A DNA stretch of 64,000 nucleotides from Eledone cirrhosa (lineage: Eukaryota > Mollusca > Cephalopoda > Octopoda > Eledonidae). The stretch is taken from positions 27,897,456-27,961,455 of the forward strand of contig OZ024741.1 of assembly GCA_964016885.1 (NCBI GenBank), given 5' to 3'. The position numbers and the translations under genes were made by a program. Position 1 is the stretch's first letter; every line of letters starts with the position of its first letter. Positions 10,531-23,082 of the stretch are shown piece by piece. Below the pieces are notes generated by a model. The model saw only the letters and a list, made by a program, of their open reading frames with translations. It did no database searches and was not told where the DNA came from.

Positions 10531-10615
10531 ATTCCAGTCCTACAAACTGTAGAGTGCTACTTATCCGATATCTGCATTGCTTTATTGTACTACAATAAAA
10601 CTCACCTCCTACATT

Positions 10616-10713
10616 ATATATATATATATATATATATTACCCACTCTACTACCCTAAGTATTGAGTACTTTGTGCGTTATGGTCCACCTGGTTCCTTACC
10701 ACATTTCCTTCGT

Positions 10714-10738
<25 letters not shown>
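10616..10738. repeat. (TA)n runs around the repeat segment shared with 7936-8025
   Basis: TA blocks at 10616-10636 and 10714-10738 bracket the inverted copy of the 7936-8025 repeat. Confidence 0.85.
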
Positions 10739-12620
<1,882 letters not shown>

Positions 12621-12685
12621 GTGTAAGAGAATAAATATTGTTTTTGAATGAAAGAAGTTAATTTTTCCATTGATACTCTTATTTA

Positions 12686-13713
12686 TCATCATCATCATCA
12701 TCGTTTAACGTCCATATTCCACGCTTGCATGGGTTTGGACGGGAGTTTTCCCACTTGAGGCAAGAGTGGTTGTCTTGCTCGCATAGGACTGTCTGGCGGG
12801 TTTTCTACGGCTGCGGCTGGATGCCCTTCCTAACACCAACCACATTTACAGCGTGGAACTGGGAAGTTTTTACCGTGTTACCTACACGGCCACATTACAG
12901 CGTGGACTGTGTGTTTTTTTGTCGTGACACCTACACGACCTCATTTGTTTCGGGCTGGATGTTGTGGTACCAACATAACTTTACATTGAAATGGGTGGTG
13001 TGGATGGGGAGGGGGTAGTGGGATGGGGGTGTATTTTGTTAGAGGTGCCTACTGACTGTAGTAGGTTTCACTTTGTACTTAGGTAAGGCGGGTCTTCTCT
13101 ATTACTGTGTAGCGCCAAAGATCTCGGTCCAGTTACATTGTCTTGGAGAGGTGTAAGTGTGTGAGGTCGGAATTTATTAAGTCGTCCCAGGTTTTTCTGG
13201 GTCTGCCTACTCCGTGGCTACTGTCTATTTTTATTGCCCTGCACTTTTTTATACACCTGTCGTCTTTCATGCGCATCACGTGACCATACTAACGTAGTCT
13301 TCTCTCGAGTAAACAACATCAGATCCCTCTTATTTCTAATTTTTCCCTTAGTTCATTTATGCTTTGCCGTTCACGTATATTACTATTACACATCCAGCGG
13401 AGCATGCAAGCTTCGTTCCTCTCCAGTCTGCGTATATCCTCTGCACACAATGCCCAGGTCTCACTGCCATGCAACATTGCTGTTCGTATGCAGGCATCAT
13501 ACAGCCTGCTTTCCATTTTTAGGGAGAACCCTTTAGCGGCTAATAGTGGTATAAGCTCTCTGAACTTTTTCCATCCAGTTCTGACTCTAGCTACTGTACT
13601 TTCAGAGCACCCTCCCCCACTGCTGATTTTGTCACCCAGGTAACGGAAGCTGTCCACTATTTCTATAGAATCATCTTTGCAATTGAAAGAGCTAGTATTT
13701 TGTGGGCACTTGC
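12686..13713 (-). mobile_element. RTE-clade LINE (family A), 3' third with stop
   Basis: This is family A copy 3. The (ATC)n tail is at 12686-12702, then the 3' UTR, then C-terminal coding. The frame YLGDKISSGGGCSESTVAR ... ETWALCAEDIRRLERNEAC ... RQSINELREKLEIRGI ends at a TGA (13319-13321) replacing an Arg codon. The part beyond it (GRPRKTWDDLINSDL) is still recognisable downstream. The 5' end is truncated at about 13713. Confidence 0.88.
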
Positions 13714-13719
13714 ATCTGA

Positions 13720-13980
13720 TGTGTTGTTTCCTTGAGCAAGACACTTTATTTCACATTGCTCCAGTTTACTCAGCTGTAGAAATGAGATGATAGGACTAGG
13801 GTCCTTATCATTCCACTGCAAAGTGATCGTGGAGGTACCACGGCAAAAAGCACCCACCACTCACTGTAAATGAGGTTGGTGTTAGGAAGGGCATCCAGCT
13901 GTAGAAATCAAGTCAGAATCAGTTCCCGTCCCATCCTTTCAAGCAGGGAAAAGTGGACATAAAATGATGATGATGATGAT
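13720..13980 (+). mobile_element. SINE-like element sharing the LINE family A tail
   Basis: The body GTTTCCTTGAGCAAGACACT ... CATTGCTCCAGTTTACTCAG is a tRNA-SINE body motif. It is followed by GTTGGTGTTAGGAAGGGCAT ... AAAATGATGATGATGATGAT, which matches the 3' UTR end of the family A LINEs. A shared tail of this kind is expected when a SINE uses the LINE machinery. Confidence 0.7.
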
Positions 13981-14066
13981 ATCATTTAATAAAACGCATG
14001 AATCATTTGACAATCACTCTGTGCTAGATTTAATTCAGAAATGGTAATTTAATATTTTCATCATTA

Positions 14067-14350
14067 CCTCACTTTCTCACACACGGTGTTGACAAGTTGG
14101 TCAGCAGTAAGGTTGAGGAGGGTAAACTCTTCAAATATTGGTCACTCTTCGACAAGCTTGCGGTCAAGCTCATAGCAGTAGAAACTTCTGGTGTCCTTGG
14201 CCCTAGGACCACCTCCCTACTCACCACCATTGGCACAGAGTTGACTATGTGCAGATGTGAGCCTCGTGAGCTGGAATGGCTCTTCCAGCACATCTCCCCC
14301 ACTATCCTCTGAGGAAACACATTCTCTATTCTGTCCACCTTGGCCACGGG
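14067..14350 (+). mobile_element. LINE fragment (family C), PD-(D/E)XK-like C-terminal region
   Basis: Open frame: LFDKLAVKLIAVETSGVLGP ... EPRELEWLFQHISPTIL, then, after an in-frame TGA, GNTFSILST. The (A/V)VETxGVxG ... WLxQ(R/H)(I/V)S(L/P)A(I/V)xRGNA pattern is the C-terminal domain of a widespread metazoan LINE class. Other pieces in this window lie near 27.7, 28.5, 29.5, 32.3, 42.2 and 44.3 kb. Confidence 0.7.
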
Positions 14351-14696
14351 GCGGCCAGCACGTGGGCCCCCATTTGCTTATAATAGTGAGAGATAGGGAG
14401 AGCGGAAGAGATGGAGACAGTGACAGTGGGAGTTTGGTTCTATTGTGTTTGGACCTGGTCTATATGTATTTATTTACCAACTCCATTAACTATACATTCT
14501 ACACACAACATTGTATTACTGTCTAGAGCCACCTACCTATGTATCAATCTACGAAAAATATTAACAATATCTATCTAATTGTCAGTTTGTCTCTCTCTCT
14601 CCCAGACTGCCCATCTTTCTATCAATCTATCTAACTGTCTACCTACCTTCTTATATATCTATCTTTCTGTGGTGGGGTATATATTAATATATATAA
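14351..14696. other. Intergenic
   Basis: GA-rich then CTAT-rich DNA. The open frame extending into the following LINE through CTCTCTCTCC repeats is fortuitous. Confidence 0.5.
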
Positions 14697-16427
14697 ACCT
14701 AGATGAAATGCAGTTCGGGTTTGTGTCAGGCAAAAGTACCACAGACGCTCTTTTCATTGTACGACAACTACAGGAGAAGTACCTAGCTAAAAGTAAACCC
14801 CTATACTTAGCTTTTGTCGACTTGGAGAAAGCCTTCGACAGAGTCCCCTGTTCCATTATCTGGTGGGCCCTTATAAAACTAGGTGTCGACGAATGGCTTG
14901 TGAGGGCTATACAAGCCATGTATAAAGAAACAGTCAGCAAGGTTAGAATTAACAACGAATATAGTGAAGAGTTTAGCGTAAAAGTTGGCGTCCATCAGGG
15001 CTCTGTTCTCAGCCCCCTACTATTTATTATTGCCCTTCAGGCTATAACAGAGGAGTTCAAGACCGGCTGCCCATGGGAACTCCTATACGCAGACGACCTA
15101 ACACTCATAGCTGAATCAATGGCCGAGCTAGAGAAGAAATTCCAAACATGGAAGCACGGCCTAGAATCAAAAGGCCTTAAAATTAATCTGGCTAAGACCA
15201 AAGTTCTAGTTTGTAGGAAAGAAAATAAGGTGGCGGTCTCTTCCGGGAAGTGGCCATGCTCAGTGTGTAGGAAAGGCGTAGGTAGAAACTCCATTTTGTG
15301 TCAGAAATGCAAAGTATGGGTGCATAAAAGATGTAGTGGGATCACAGGTAAGCTAACTAAGAACATAGATTTCACATGTGGCCGGTGCTCTGGTGCAATA
15401 AGTAGCAGCAAGTGCTCACAAAATACTAGCTCTTTCAACTGCGCAGAGGGCTCTATAGAAATAGTGGACAGCTTCCGTTACCTGGGTGACAAAATCAGCA
15501 GTGGGGGAGGGTGCTCTGAAAGTACAGTAGCTAGAGTCAGAACTGGATGGAAAAAGTTAAGAGAGCTTATACCACTATTAGCCGCTAAAGGGTTCTCCCT
15601 AAAAATGAAAGGCAGGTTGTATGATGCCTGCATACGAACAGCAATGTTGCATGGCAGTGAGACCTGGGCATTGTGTGCAGAGGATATACGCAGACTAGAG
15701 AGGAATGAAGCTTGCATGCTCCGCTGGATGTGTAATAGTAATATACGTGAACGGCAAAGCATAAACGAACTAAGGAAAAAATTAAAAATAAGAGGGATCA
15801 GATGTTGTTTACTCGAGAGAAGGCTACGTTGGTATGGACACGTGATGCGCATGAAAGTCGATAGCTGTATAACAAAGTGCAGGGCAATACAGATAGACGG
15901 TAGCCACGGAATAGGCAGACCTAGAAAAACCTGGGACGAGCTGATAAACTCCGACCTCACACACTTACACCTCTCCAAGACAATGTCACTGGACCGAGAC
16001 CTTTGGCGGTACTCAGTAATAGAGAAGACCCGCCTTACCTAAATACATAGTAAAACCTACTACAGTCAGTAGGCATCTCTAACAAAATACACCCCCGTCC
16101 CACCACCCCCACCCCGTCCTTCTATGTAAAGTTATGTTGGTGCCACACCATCCAGGCCGAAACAAATGAGATCGTGTAGGTGTCACGACAAAAAAACACA
16201 CAGTCCACGCTGTAATGTAGCCGTGTAGGCAACACGGTAAAAACCTCCCAGACCCACACTGTAAATGTGGTTGGTGTTAGGAAGGGCATCCAACTGTAAA
16301 AAACCTGCCAGACAGTCCTATGCGAGCAAGACAATCACTCTTGCCTCAAGTGGGAAAACCCCCGTCCAAACCCATGCAAGCGTGGAACACGGACGTTAAA
16401 CGTTGATGATGATGATGATGATGATAA
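14697..16427 (+). mobile_element. RTE-clade LINE (family A), longest copy, 5' truncated
   Basis: This is family A copy 4. The open pol (14702-16042) is followed by a 3' UTR with AGTAGGCATCTCTAACAAAA and GGTGTTAGGAAGGGCATC and a (GAT)n tail at 16403-16427. The 5' end falls just before the FGFVSGKST motif, so the endonuclease and the first part of the reverse transcriptase are missing. Confidence 0.92.
14702..16042 (+). pseudogene. RTE-type reverse transcriptase, 5'-truncated but otherwise open
   Basis: About 446 codons without a stop. In order: FGFVSGKSTTDALF (RT block 1), FVDLEKAFDRVP (block 3, first catalytic Asp), GVHQGSVLSPLLF (block 4), LLYADDLTLIAES (block 5, YADD at 15086-15097), KGLKINLAKTKVL (block 6). 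Next comes a C4HC3 finger, CSVC ... CQKC ... HKRC ... CGRC (about 15261-15388), then YLGDKISSGGG (block 7-like) and the RTE C-terminus RWYGHVMRM ... GRPRKTWDEL ... SLDRDLWRY. It encodes reverse transcription for retrotransposition. Lacking its N-terminal endonuclease it should be dead on its own. The upstream in-frame ATG at 14579 lies in unrelated low-complexity DNA and is not its start. Confidence 0.88.
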
Positions 16428-16743
16428 CACCAAAATTTCATCTTTTTAATTCCATGGCACAGCAAGACTTTGTGAAAAGAGGATGGTAAGAGTGTATGAA
16501 CATGTTTATGGGGGCAGAGGTAGAGAGAGGGGGAGAAATTACTTTCATAAAAAATATTGTTTATCCTCAAATTATAAATGAGTAAAATGTTCCATTTTGT
16601 TAGTGTCAGTCATTTATTCAATTTATTTTGTTGTGTGTTGCATATATGAAATTAAATACTGTATATATTATTTGTGCTTATAGAAACTCCCTTGTTAGCT
16701 TATAGATACTTTAATGACCAAAAGAATATGATTGTAAATACAA

Positions 16744-17105
16744 GCGGCCGAAATGGGATGCTTCCAAAGGGTCTTTGGAGATGCGTTGCTTGATAGAGTG
16801 CATAGCTCGGATATCAGAAAGTCACTCCAGGGAGAGCCACTACTTCTCCGAATTGAGAGTTCACAGCTCCAATACTATGGACATGTGGTTAGAAACTCTC
16901 AGGAAAGAATCGCTGGACAGATCTTACAGGCAAAACCAACAGGCACAGGAGACCCAGGGGTAGACCCCTAGCAAGATGGTTGAATAATATCCATGAGCTT
17001 GACTGGTCTCCCTTGGGGATCCAGCCAGATTAGTTGGAGACAGTTACCTCTGACAGGACCTGCTGGAAGGTGTATTTGACGACTCTGCCGCCACGACCTA
17101 TATGC
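16744..17105 (+). mobile_element. LINE 3' fragment (family B)
   Basis: The frame reads AAEMGCFQRVFGDALLDRVH ... EPLLLRIESSQLQYYGHVVR ... RPLARWLNNIHELDW. It breaks once or more and ends near TTLPPRP. This is a second RTE-like family; other pieces lie at 24.7, 28.2, 33.5, 42.0, 61.4 and 63.2 kb. Confidence 0.75.
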
Positions 17106-17689
17106 TATATTAACCTTTAATATTTGGTGGTTGTTTGAAATTAAACTGTCAGCTAGTTTTAATTATTTACATGCTTTTACCCACACTGGTAAAGAAGAAG
17201 AACAAGAAGAACAACAACAGCAATAACCTTTTAAAATGGGTAGTTTTGTTTTATAGGACCTGAGCTGGTTTTGGTCAAGTTGGTATTAAAAGTGTTAAAT
17301 TATTTGAAGTTTATGATTTACTAAAGAAACAAATCAATAAAATGAACAAAAAAGAATAAAGAAAAGTGTCTGACAGACAGTAGACTTATTTATCAAATTA
17401 ATGATGTTGAAGATTGACAAATATGTAGGTTAAGTTTGCTGGATACACCATTTCAAGTGTGCTGACAGGATTCCATCATGGAATATATATTTATACAACT
17501 GTCAAGGATTTAGAGCTAAACTCAACTAAAGTATCTTTAAGCTAACAAGGGAGTTTCTATGACCTGCTAAATTCAGAAGCTCAATTTCTCTGAAACTATA
17601 ACTGTCACTCACAATCAAGTATGAATTGACAGTGCATAAAATGCATTCACTAAAGATCTCAGGTAGTCATGCAGTCATTAGTAGACAGA

Positions 17690-17690
<1 letters not shown>
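17106..17690. other. No gene seen
   Basis: AT-rich DNA with a short (AAGAAC)n patch at 17192-17215. The TTAGCTTATAGATACTTTAA-type sequence at about 16690 and the GCTAACAAGGGAGTTTCTAT at about 17540 are a short inverted pair (CTCCCTTGTTAGCTTA). Nothing coding was found. Confidence 0.5.
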
Positions 17691-18170
<480 letters not shown>

Positions 18171-18690
18171 ATACTCCGGAATAAACAGACCCACCTGCAC
18201 ACTTCATTGAGTGCTCTACCCTGCATACTGACATGTCGGTGATTAACCAACACATACTCTAATTTATATATATATATATATGGTTTATCAATGGATAGAA
18301 CTGGTCATTCTGTTTAGTCAACCATGATGTAATAGTAGGAAAAGCACTCTACACTATGCAACTCATCTATTGTTGATGTTGACTTCCATGATTGATGCAG
18401 GAACAGAGTTAAATATAAATTTGATTAGAATAACAGGAGGCCATTGAAATATATATAGTGTTTTTTGCAACAATAAAACTTTAAAAGGATATCTCCAGTT
18501 CGACCTCAATTCCGCCCTGCCCATCCCTTCAATCTTTCTAATTTCTTATGCTTTCTTCTGATGAAGGACTAGAGTCCAAAACGTTAAGACCCTCTTCCTG
18601 CTATTTCACGCATGGAAGGAACTAATATATTCCTTCCATATACTGTACCGATTGTGTTGTTATTTCTGTTTACCTTATATATATATATAT
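18171..18690. other. No gene; old repeats and TA tract
   Basis: Contains GATGAAGGACTAGAGTCC and AAAACGTTAAGACCCTCTTC, a motif pair that recurs in variant form near 52965-53120. It ends in a TA run at 18676-18698. Confidence 0.4.
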
Positions 18691-18697
18691 ATATATA

Positions 18698-18865
18698 TCA
18701 TCATCATCATCATCACCGTGTAACATTCGTTTTTCCATGCTTGCATGGTTCAGACAGGTCATCTGCGTTGAGAGACAAGGATTGGACATGTCGAACCTTG
18801 CTCTGACAGGACTGTAAATTTGGCCGGGATTTTCACAGCTGGATTCCCTTCCTAACACCATATAT
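18698..18865 (-). mobile_element. LINE/SINE family A-type 3' tail, diverged
   Basis: (ATC)n followed by TTTTTCCATGCTTGCATGG ... GGATTCCCTTCCTAACACC. No coding part was seen. Confidence 0.65.
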
Positions 18866-19228
18866 ACCCTCCATTCCATGATCCAGTAAAACATCCAAGA
18901 TGTGACAACTGGAAGGAGAGAAGACTGAACTACGCCTACAAAAAGTACAAGATGACCACACCCAAAATACCTGTGGTAATAGGTGTGCTTGGTCATGACT
19001 GACTTAGGTTTAAACAATAACTACAATTACAACTATGTATCAACTCAGGTACTCTAGCCTCACTCACTCTCTTCCTCTCATCACCTATATTGTGTCCAAC
19101 AGTATCCAGGCCCATTCTTTCATCCCCAAAATTCTATCCCTCAGAACTCTCTCCTTGCATATGTCATTTCTGCAGGAGTCAGCCTGCAACAATTTATACT
19201 AAATATCAACATCAATTTCATCAGTCTC
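18866..19228. other. No gene seen
   Basis: Unrecognised sequence. The 85-codon ORF at 19090-19347 runs into the repeat at 19230 and has no family resemblance I can name. Confidence 0.4.
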
Positions 19229-19229
19229 C

Positions 19230-19450
19230 ATGTACCTGCAAAGGTCATGAATATATCACCTTCCCCAAAATACATACAAAGGTCATGAACAGAGCATCTT
19301 CCTTCAAATACCTGCAATGGTCAAAGGTCATCAACACATTACTTTGACCTTTGTAGGTATTTGGGGGAAAGTGATGTGTGCATGACCTTTGACCTCGGTA
19401 TGTATTTGGGGGAAGGTGATGTGTTCATGACCTTTGACCTTTGCAAGGGC
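19230..19450. repeat. Inverted/tandem repeat built on AGGTCAAAGGTCA (DR1) sites
   Basis: Perfect DR1 nuclear-receptor elements are present at 19383-19395 and 19428-19440 (read TGACCTTTGACCT). A one-mismatch copy on the opposite strand is at 19318-19330. They are spaced about 45-65 bases apart inside a repeat containing TATTTGGGGGAA(A/G)GTGATG and its complement. Confidence 0.8.
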
Positions 19451-19766
19451 CATAAGTCTATGTTGCGAAGGAGGGTGTCCAACGCTCTACCAATACTGCC
19501 AATCCACTGCCCTTAAATACCAACTTAATAATTAGAAAGTTATATTACTAAATTTCACCAAATTCTAGATTATTTTCAAAATTACTTCCAAGTTAGAAAT
19601 ATCTGTAATGAAACAACTAACAGCTAACAAAAGAGCTTCCATGTGGTTTTCTTGACGTTCAAGAAATATAGTCAAATCTCTCTCAAATAACAACTAACTG
19701 TCTTAATACTTTGATACCAACCCACCTGAAACTGTGAGTCCAACAAATCAGATGCACATCATTAAT

Positions 19767-19990
19767 AAATAATGGTTTCTTATATAGGCACAAGGCCAAC
19801 AATTTTGGGGGAGGGAAATTCGATTAAATCGAGCCCAGTGCATGACTGGTACTTTATTTTATCGACCCCATAAGGCTGAAAGGCAAAGTTAACCTTGGCG
19901 GGATTTGAACTCAGAATGGCAAGGGCCGTAACTCTATACTGCAAAGCATGGCGTCCAGCCTTCTACCGATACTGCCAATCCACCGCCCTA
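19767..19990 (-). mobile_element. tRNA-derived SINE
   Basis: Full-length copy: 3' end GGTTTCTTATATAGGCACAA, long internal form with TTCGATTAAATCGAGCCC, body, B box and head (TGGATTGGCAGTATCGGTAG on the minus strand). Confidence 0.88.
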
Positions 19991-20049
19991 TATCACTAAT
20001 AAATAATGAGAAACAACATTAATCCTTTTGAGATCAATCTACCTAAAAC

Positions 20050-21750
20050 TGTCCCTGGTTCTATCATATGTCCCTAGTTCTATCATATATCCCTGGTTCT
20101 ATCATATGTCCCTGGTTCTATCATATGTCCCTGGTTCTATCATATGTCCCTGGTTCTATCATATGTCCCTGGTTCTATCATATGTCCCTAGTTCTATCAT
20201 ATGTCCCTGGTACTATCATATGTCCCTAGTTCTATCATATGTCCCTAGTTCTATCATATGTCCCTGGTTCTATCATATGTCCCTGGTTCTATCATATGTC
20301 CCTGGTACTATCATATGTCCCTGGTACTATCATATGTCCCTAGTTCTATCATGTCTCTGGTTCTATCATGTCCCTGGTTCTATCATATGTCCCTGGTACT
20401 ATCATATGTCCTTGGTTCTATCATATGTCCCTGGTTCTATCATATGTCCCTGGTTCTATCATATGTCCCTAGTTCTATCATATGTCCCTGGTACTATCAT
20501 ATGTCCCTAGTTCTATCATATGTCCCTGGTTCTATCATATGTCCCTAGTTCTATCATATATCCCTAGTTCTATCATATGTCCCTGGTACTATCATATGTC
20601 CCTGGTTCTATCATATGTCCCTAGTTCTATCATATGTCCCTAGTTCTATCATATGTCCCTAGTTCTATCATATGTCACTAGTTCTATCATATGTCCCTGG
20701 TACTATCATATGTCCCTAGTTCTATCATATGTCCCTAGTTCTATCATATGTCCCTGGTACTATCATGTCCCTGGTTCTATCATATGTCACTGGTACTATC
20801 ATATGTCCTTGGTTCTATCATATGTCCCTGGTTCTATCATATGTCCCTGGTACTATCATATGTCCCTGGTACTATCATATGTCCCTAGTTCTATCATATG
20901 TCTCTGGTTCTATCATATGTCCCTGGTTCTATCATATGTCCCTGGTACTATCATATGTCCCTGGTTCTATCATATGTCCCTAGTTCTATCATATGTCCCT
21001 GGTACTATCATATGTCCCTAGTTCTATCATATGTCCCTGGTACTATCATGTCCCTGGTTCTATCATATGTCCCTGGTTCTATCATATGTCCCTGGTACTA
21101 TCATATGTCCCTGGTACTATCATGTCCCTGGTTCTATCATATGTCCCTGGTTCTATCATATGTCCCTGGTACTATCATATGTCCCTGGTTCTATCATATG
21201 TCCCTGGTACTATCATATGTCCCTGGTTCTATCATATGTCCCTGGTACTATCATATGTCCCTGGTACTATCATATGTCCCTAGTTCTATCATATGTCCCT
21301 GGTACTATCATGTCCCTGGTTCTATCATATGTCCCTGGTTCTATCATATGTCCCTGGTACTATCATATGTCCCTGGTTCTATCATATGTCCCTGGTACTA
21401 TCATATGTCCCTGGTTCTATCATATGTCCCTGGTTCTATCATATGTCCCTGGTTCTATCATATGTCCCTAGTTCTATCATATTTCCCTGGTTCTATCATA
21501 TGTCCCTGGTTCTATCATATGTCCCTAGTTCTATCATATGTCCCTGGTACTATCATATGTCCCTGGTACTATCATATGTCTCTGGTTCTATCATATGTCC
21601 CTGGTTCTATCATATGTCCCTAGTTCTATCATATGTCCCTGGTACTATCATATGTCCCTGGTACTATCATATGTCCCTAGTTCTATCATATGTCCCTGGT
21701 ACTATCATATGTCCCTAGTTCTATCATATGTCCCTGGTACTATCATATGC
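20050..21750. repeat. 19-bp minisatellite, ~90 copies
   Basis: The unit is TGTCCCTGG(T)TCTATCATA with three common variants (CTGGTTC, CTGGTAC, CTAGTTC) and occasional 17-bp units (loss of AT in CATATG). Because 19 is not a multiple of three, three units make a 19-residue period (MSLVLSYVPGSIICPWYYH). This gives long ORFs in every plus frame; none is a gene. Confidence 0.97.
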
Positions 21751-22053
21751 TAGTGTCCATTCTGGCGGCAGTGGCAGTGGTGGTGGTGTAATGTATTTAA
21801 GGCCCGCAATCTCCAGCAATGGATATATGTTTAAAAAGTAAATATGTAGCAAAAGATAAAATAAGTAAATTTCAAATAGCAAAATAAAAAATTTATGTAA
21901 GAAATTCCTTTCGTTATATAGAAGTCTCAAAAGAAAATAAATCCCAAAATACATGACTAAAATTTGACCTATATTCCATTGTTGAAAGTTATTTGGCATG
22001 TAACGCGTGAATAAATAGTAGAAAATTAGTTACTAACTTATATATGTATATAA
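21751..22053. other. No gene; AT-rich flank
   Basis: Starts with a short (GGCGGTGG)-like patch, then AT-rich DNA with no recognisable feature. Confidence 0.5.
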
Positions 22054-22054
22054 A

Positions 22055-22695
22055 GGTCGGCTGAGAAGTTCATAGGCTGATTACAAAAGAGTGATGCTAG
22101 AGATGTGAAATCTTGCATGCATTAATTTCAACCCATTTTATTAATAACTGCATTGTTTCTTTCCAGGGACTATGTTGAAAAATAAACCTCATTTGGTCAT
22201 TCCCTGAGAGTATCTTGGTCATAAGCTGACTATGAGGGAGTGGTGTTAGAGCTGTGAAATCTTGCATGATTTAATTTCAACTCTTTTTATTAATAACTGC
22301 ATTGTTTTTTCCAGGGACTATGTTGCAAAATAAACCTCATTTGATCATTCCATGAAAGTATCTTAAGCTGACTACGAAGGGGTGATGTTAGAGCTGTGAA
22401 ATCTTGCCTTCATTAATTTCAATTATTCTTATTGATAACTGCATTGTTTCTTTCCAGGGACTATGTTGAAAAATAAACTTCATTTGGTCATTCTGTGAGA
22501 GTATCTTGGTCATAAGCTGACTGTGAAGGAATGGTGCTAGCGCTGCGAAATCTTGCATGGATTAATTTCCCACTATTTTTATTGATTGTTTCTTTCCAGG
22601 GACTATGTTGAAAAATAAACCTCATTCAGTCATTCCATGAGAGTATCTTGGTTAGCTTATTAACTTTTCAGACTATGAACTTTATCTGACCCTCA
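22055..22695. mobile_element. Mariner-type MITE with four internal ~145-base repeats
   Basis: The left end GGTCGGCTGAGAAGTTCATA and the right end AACTTTTCAGACTATGAACT form mariner-like inverted ends. Between them a unit of about 140-148 bases (GCTGTGAAATCTTGCATG ... TTCCAGGGACTATGTTGAAA ... GAGAGTATCTTGGTCATAAG) is repeated in tandem starting near 22078, 22225, 22367 and 22516. No transposase ORF is present. Confidence 0.82.
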
Positions 22696-22881
22696 TAACA
22701 TGTGAATATATATAGAAGTAAATTAGCTACTTATATCTGTATATGAGGGTCGGCTGAAAAGATCCATCCAACCCATGCAAGCATTCAAAAGTAGATGCAA
22801 AATACAATTGCAAAATAAACTTCTTAAGTACTTGGTCATTGGTAAATATAGGCACTAATTGATATCCCTAGATAGACAGGG

Positions 22882-23049
22882 GATTGGCTGAAAAGTTCAT
22901 AGGCTGACCAAGATACTCTCATGGAATGACCAAATGAGGTTTATTTTTCTACAGTCCCTGGAAATAAAAAATGACGTTTAATGCATCCAAGATATCACAG
23001 CTCTAACATCACACCTTCATAGTCAGCCTATGAACATTTCAGCCTAACC
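22882..23049. mobile_element. Single-unit mariner-type MITE
   Basis: TTGGCTGAAAAGTTCATAGG at the left and CCTATGAACATTTCAGCCTA at the right are inverted ends. The interior is one copy, in opposite orientation, of the unit repeated at 22078-22655 (GAATGACCAAATGAGGTTTA). Confidence 0.85.
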
Positions 23050-23082
23050 TTGAATGTATATATCTATGTGTGTATAAATATT

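Noticed and set aside
20050..21750. CRISPR array
   Set aside because: Units are contiguous without spacers, and the DNA is clearly eukaryotic.
20028..21753. Long ORFs with a 19-residue repeat
   Set aside because: The 19-bp minisatellite lacks stops in all plus frames; the apparent protein repeat is arithmetic, not a gene.
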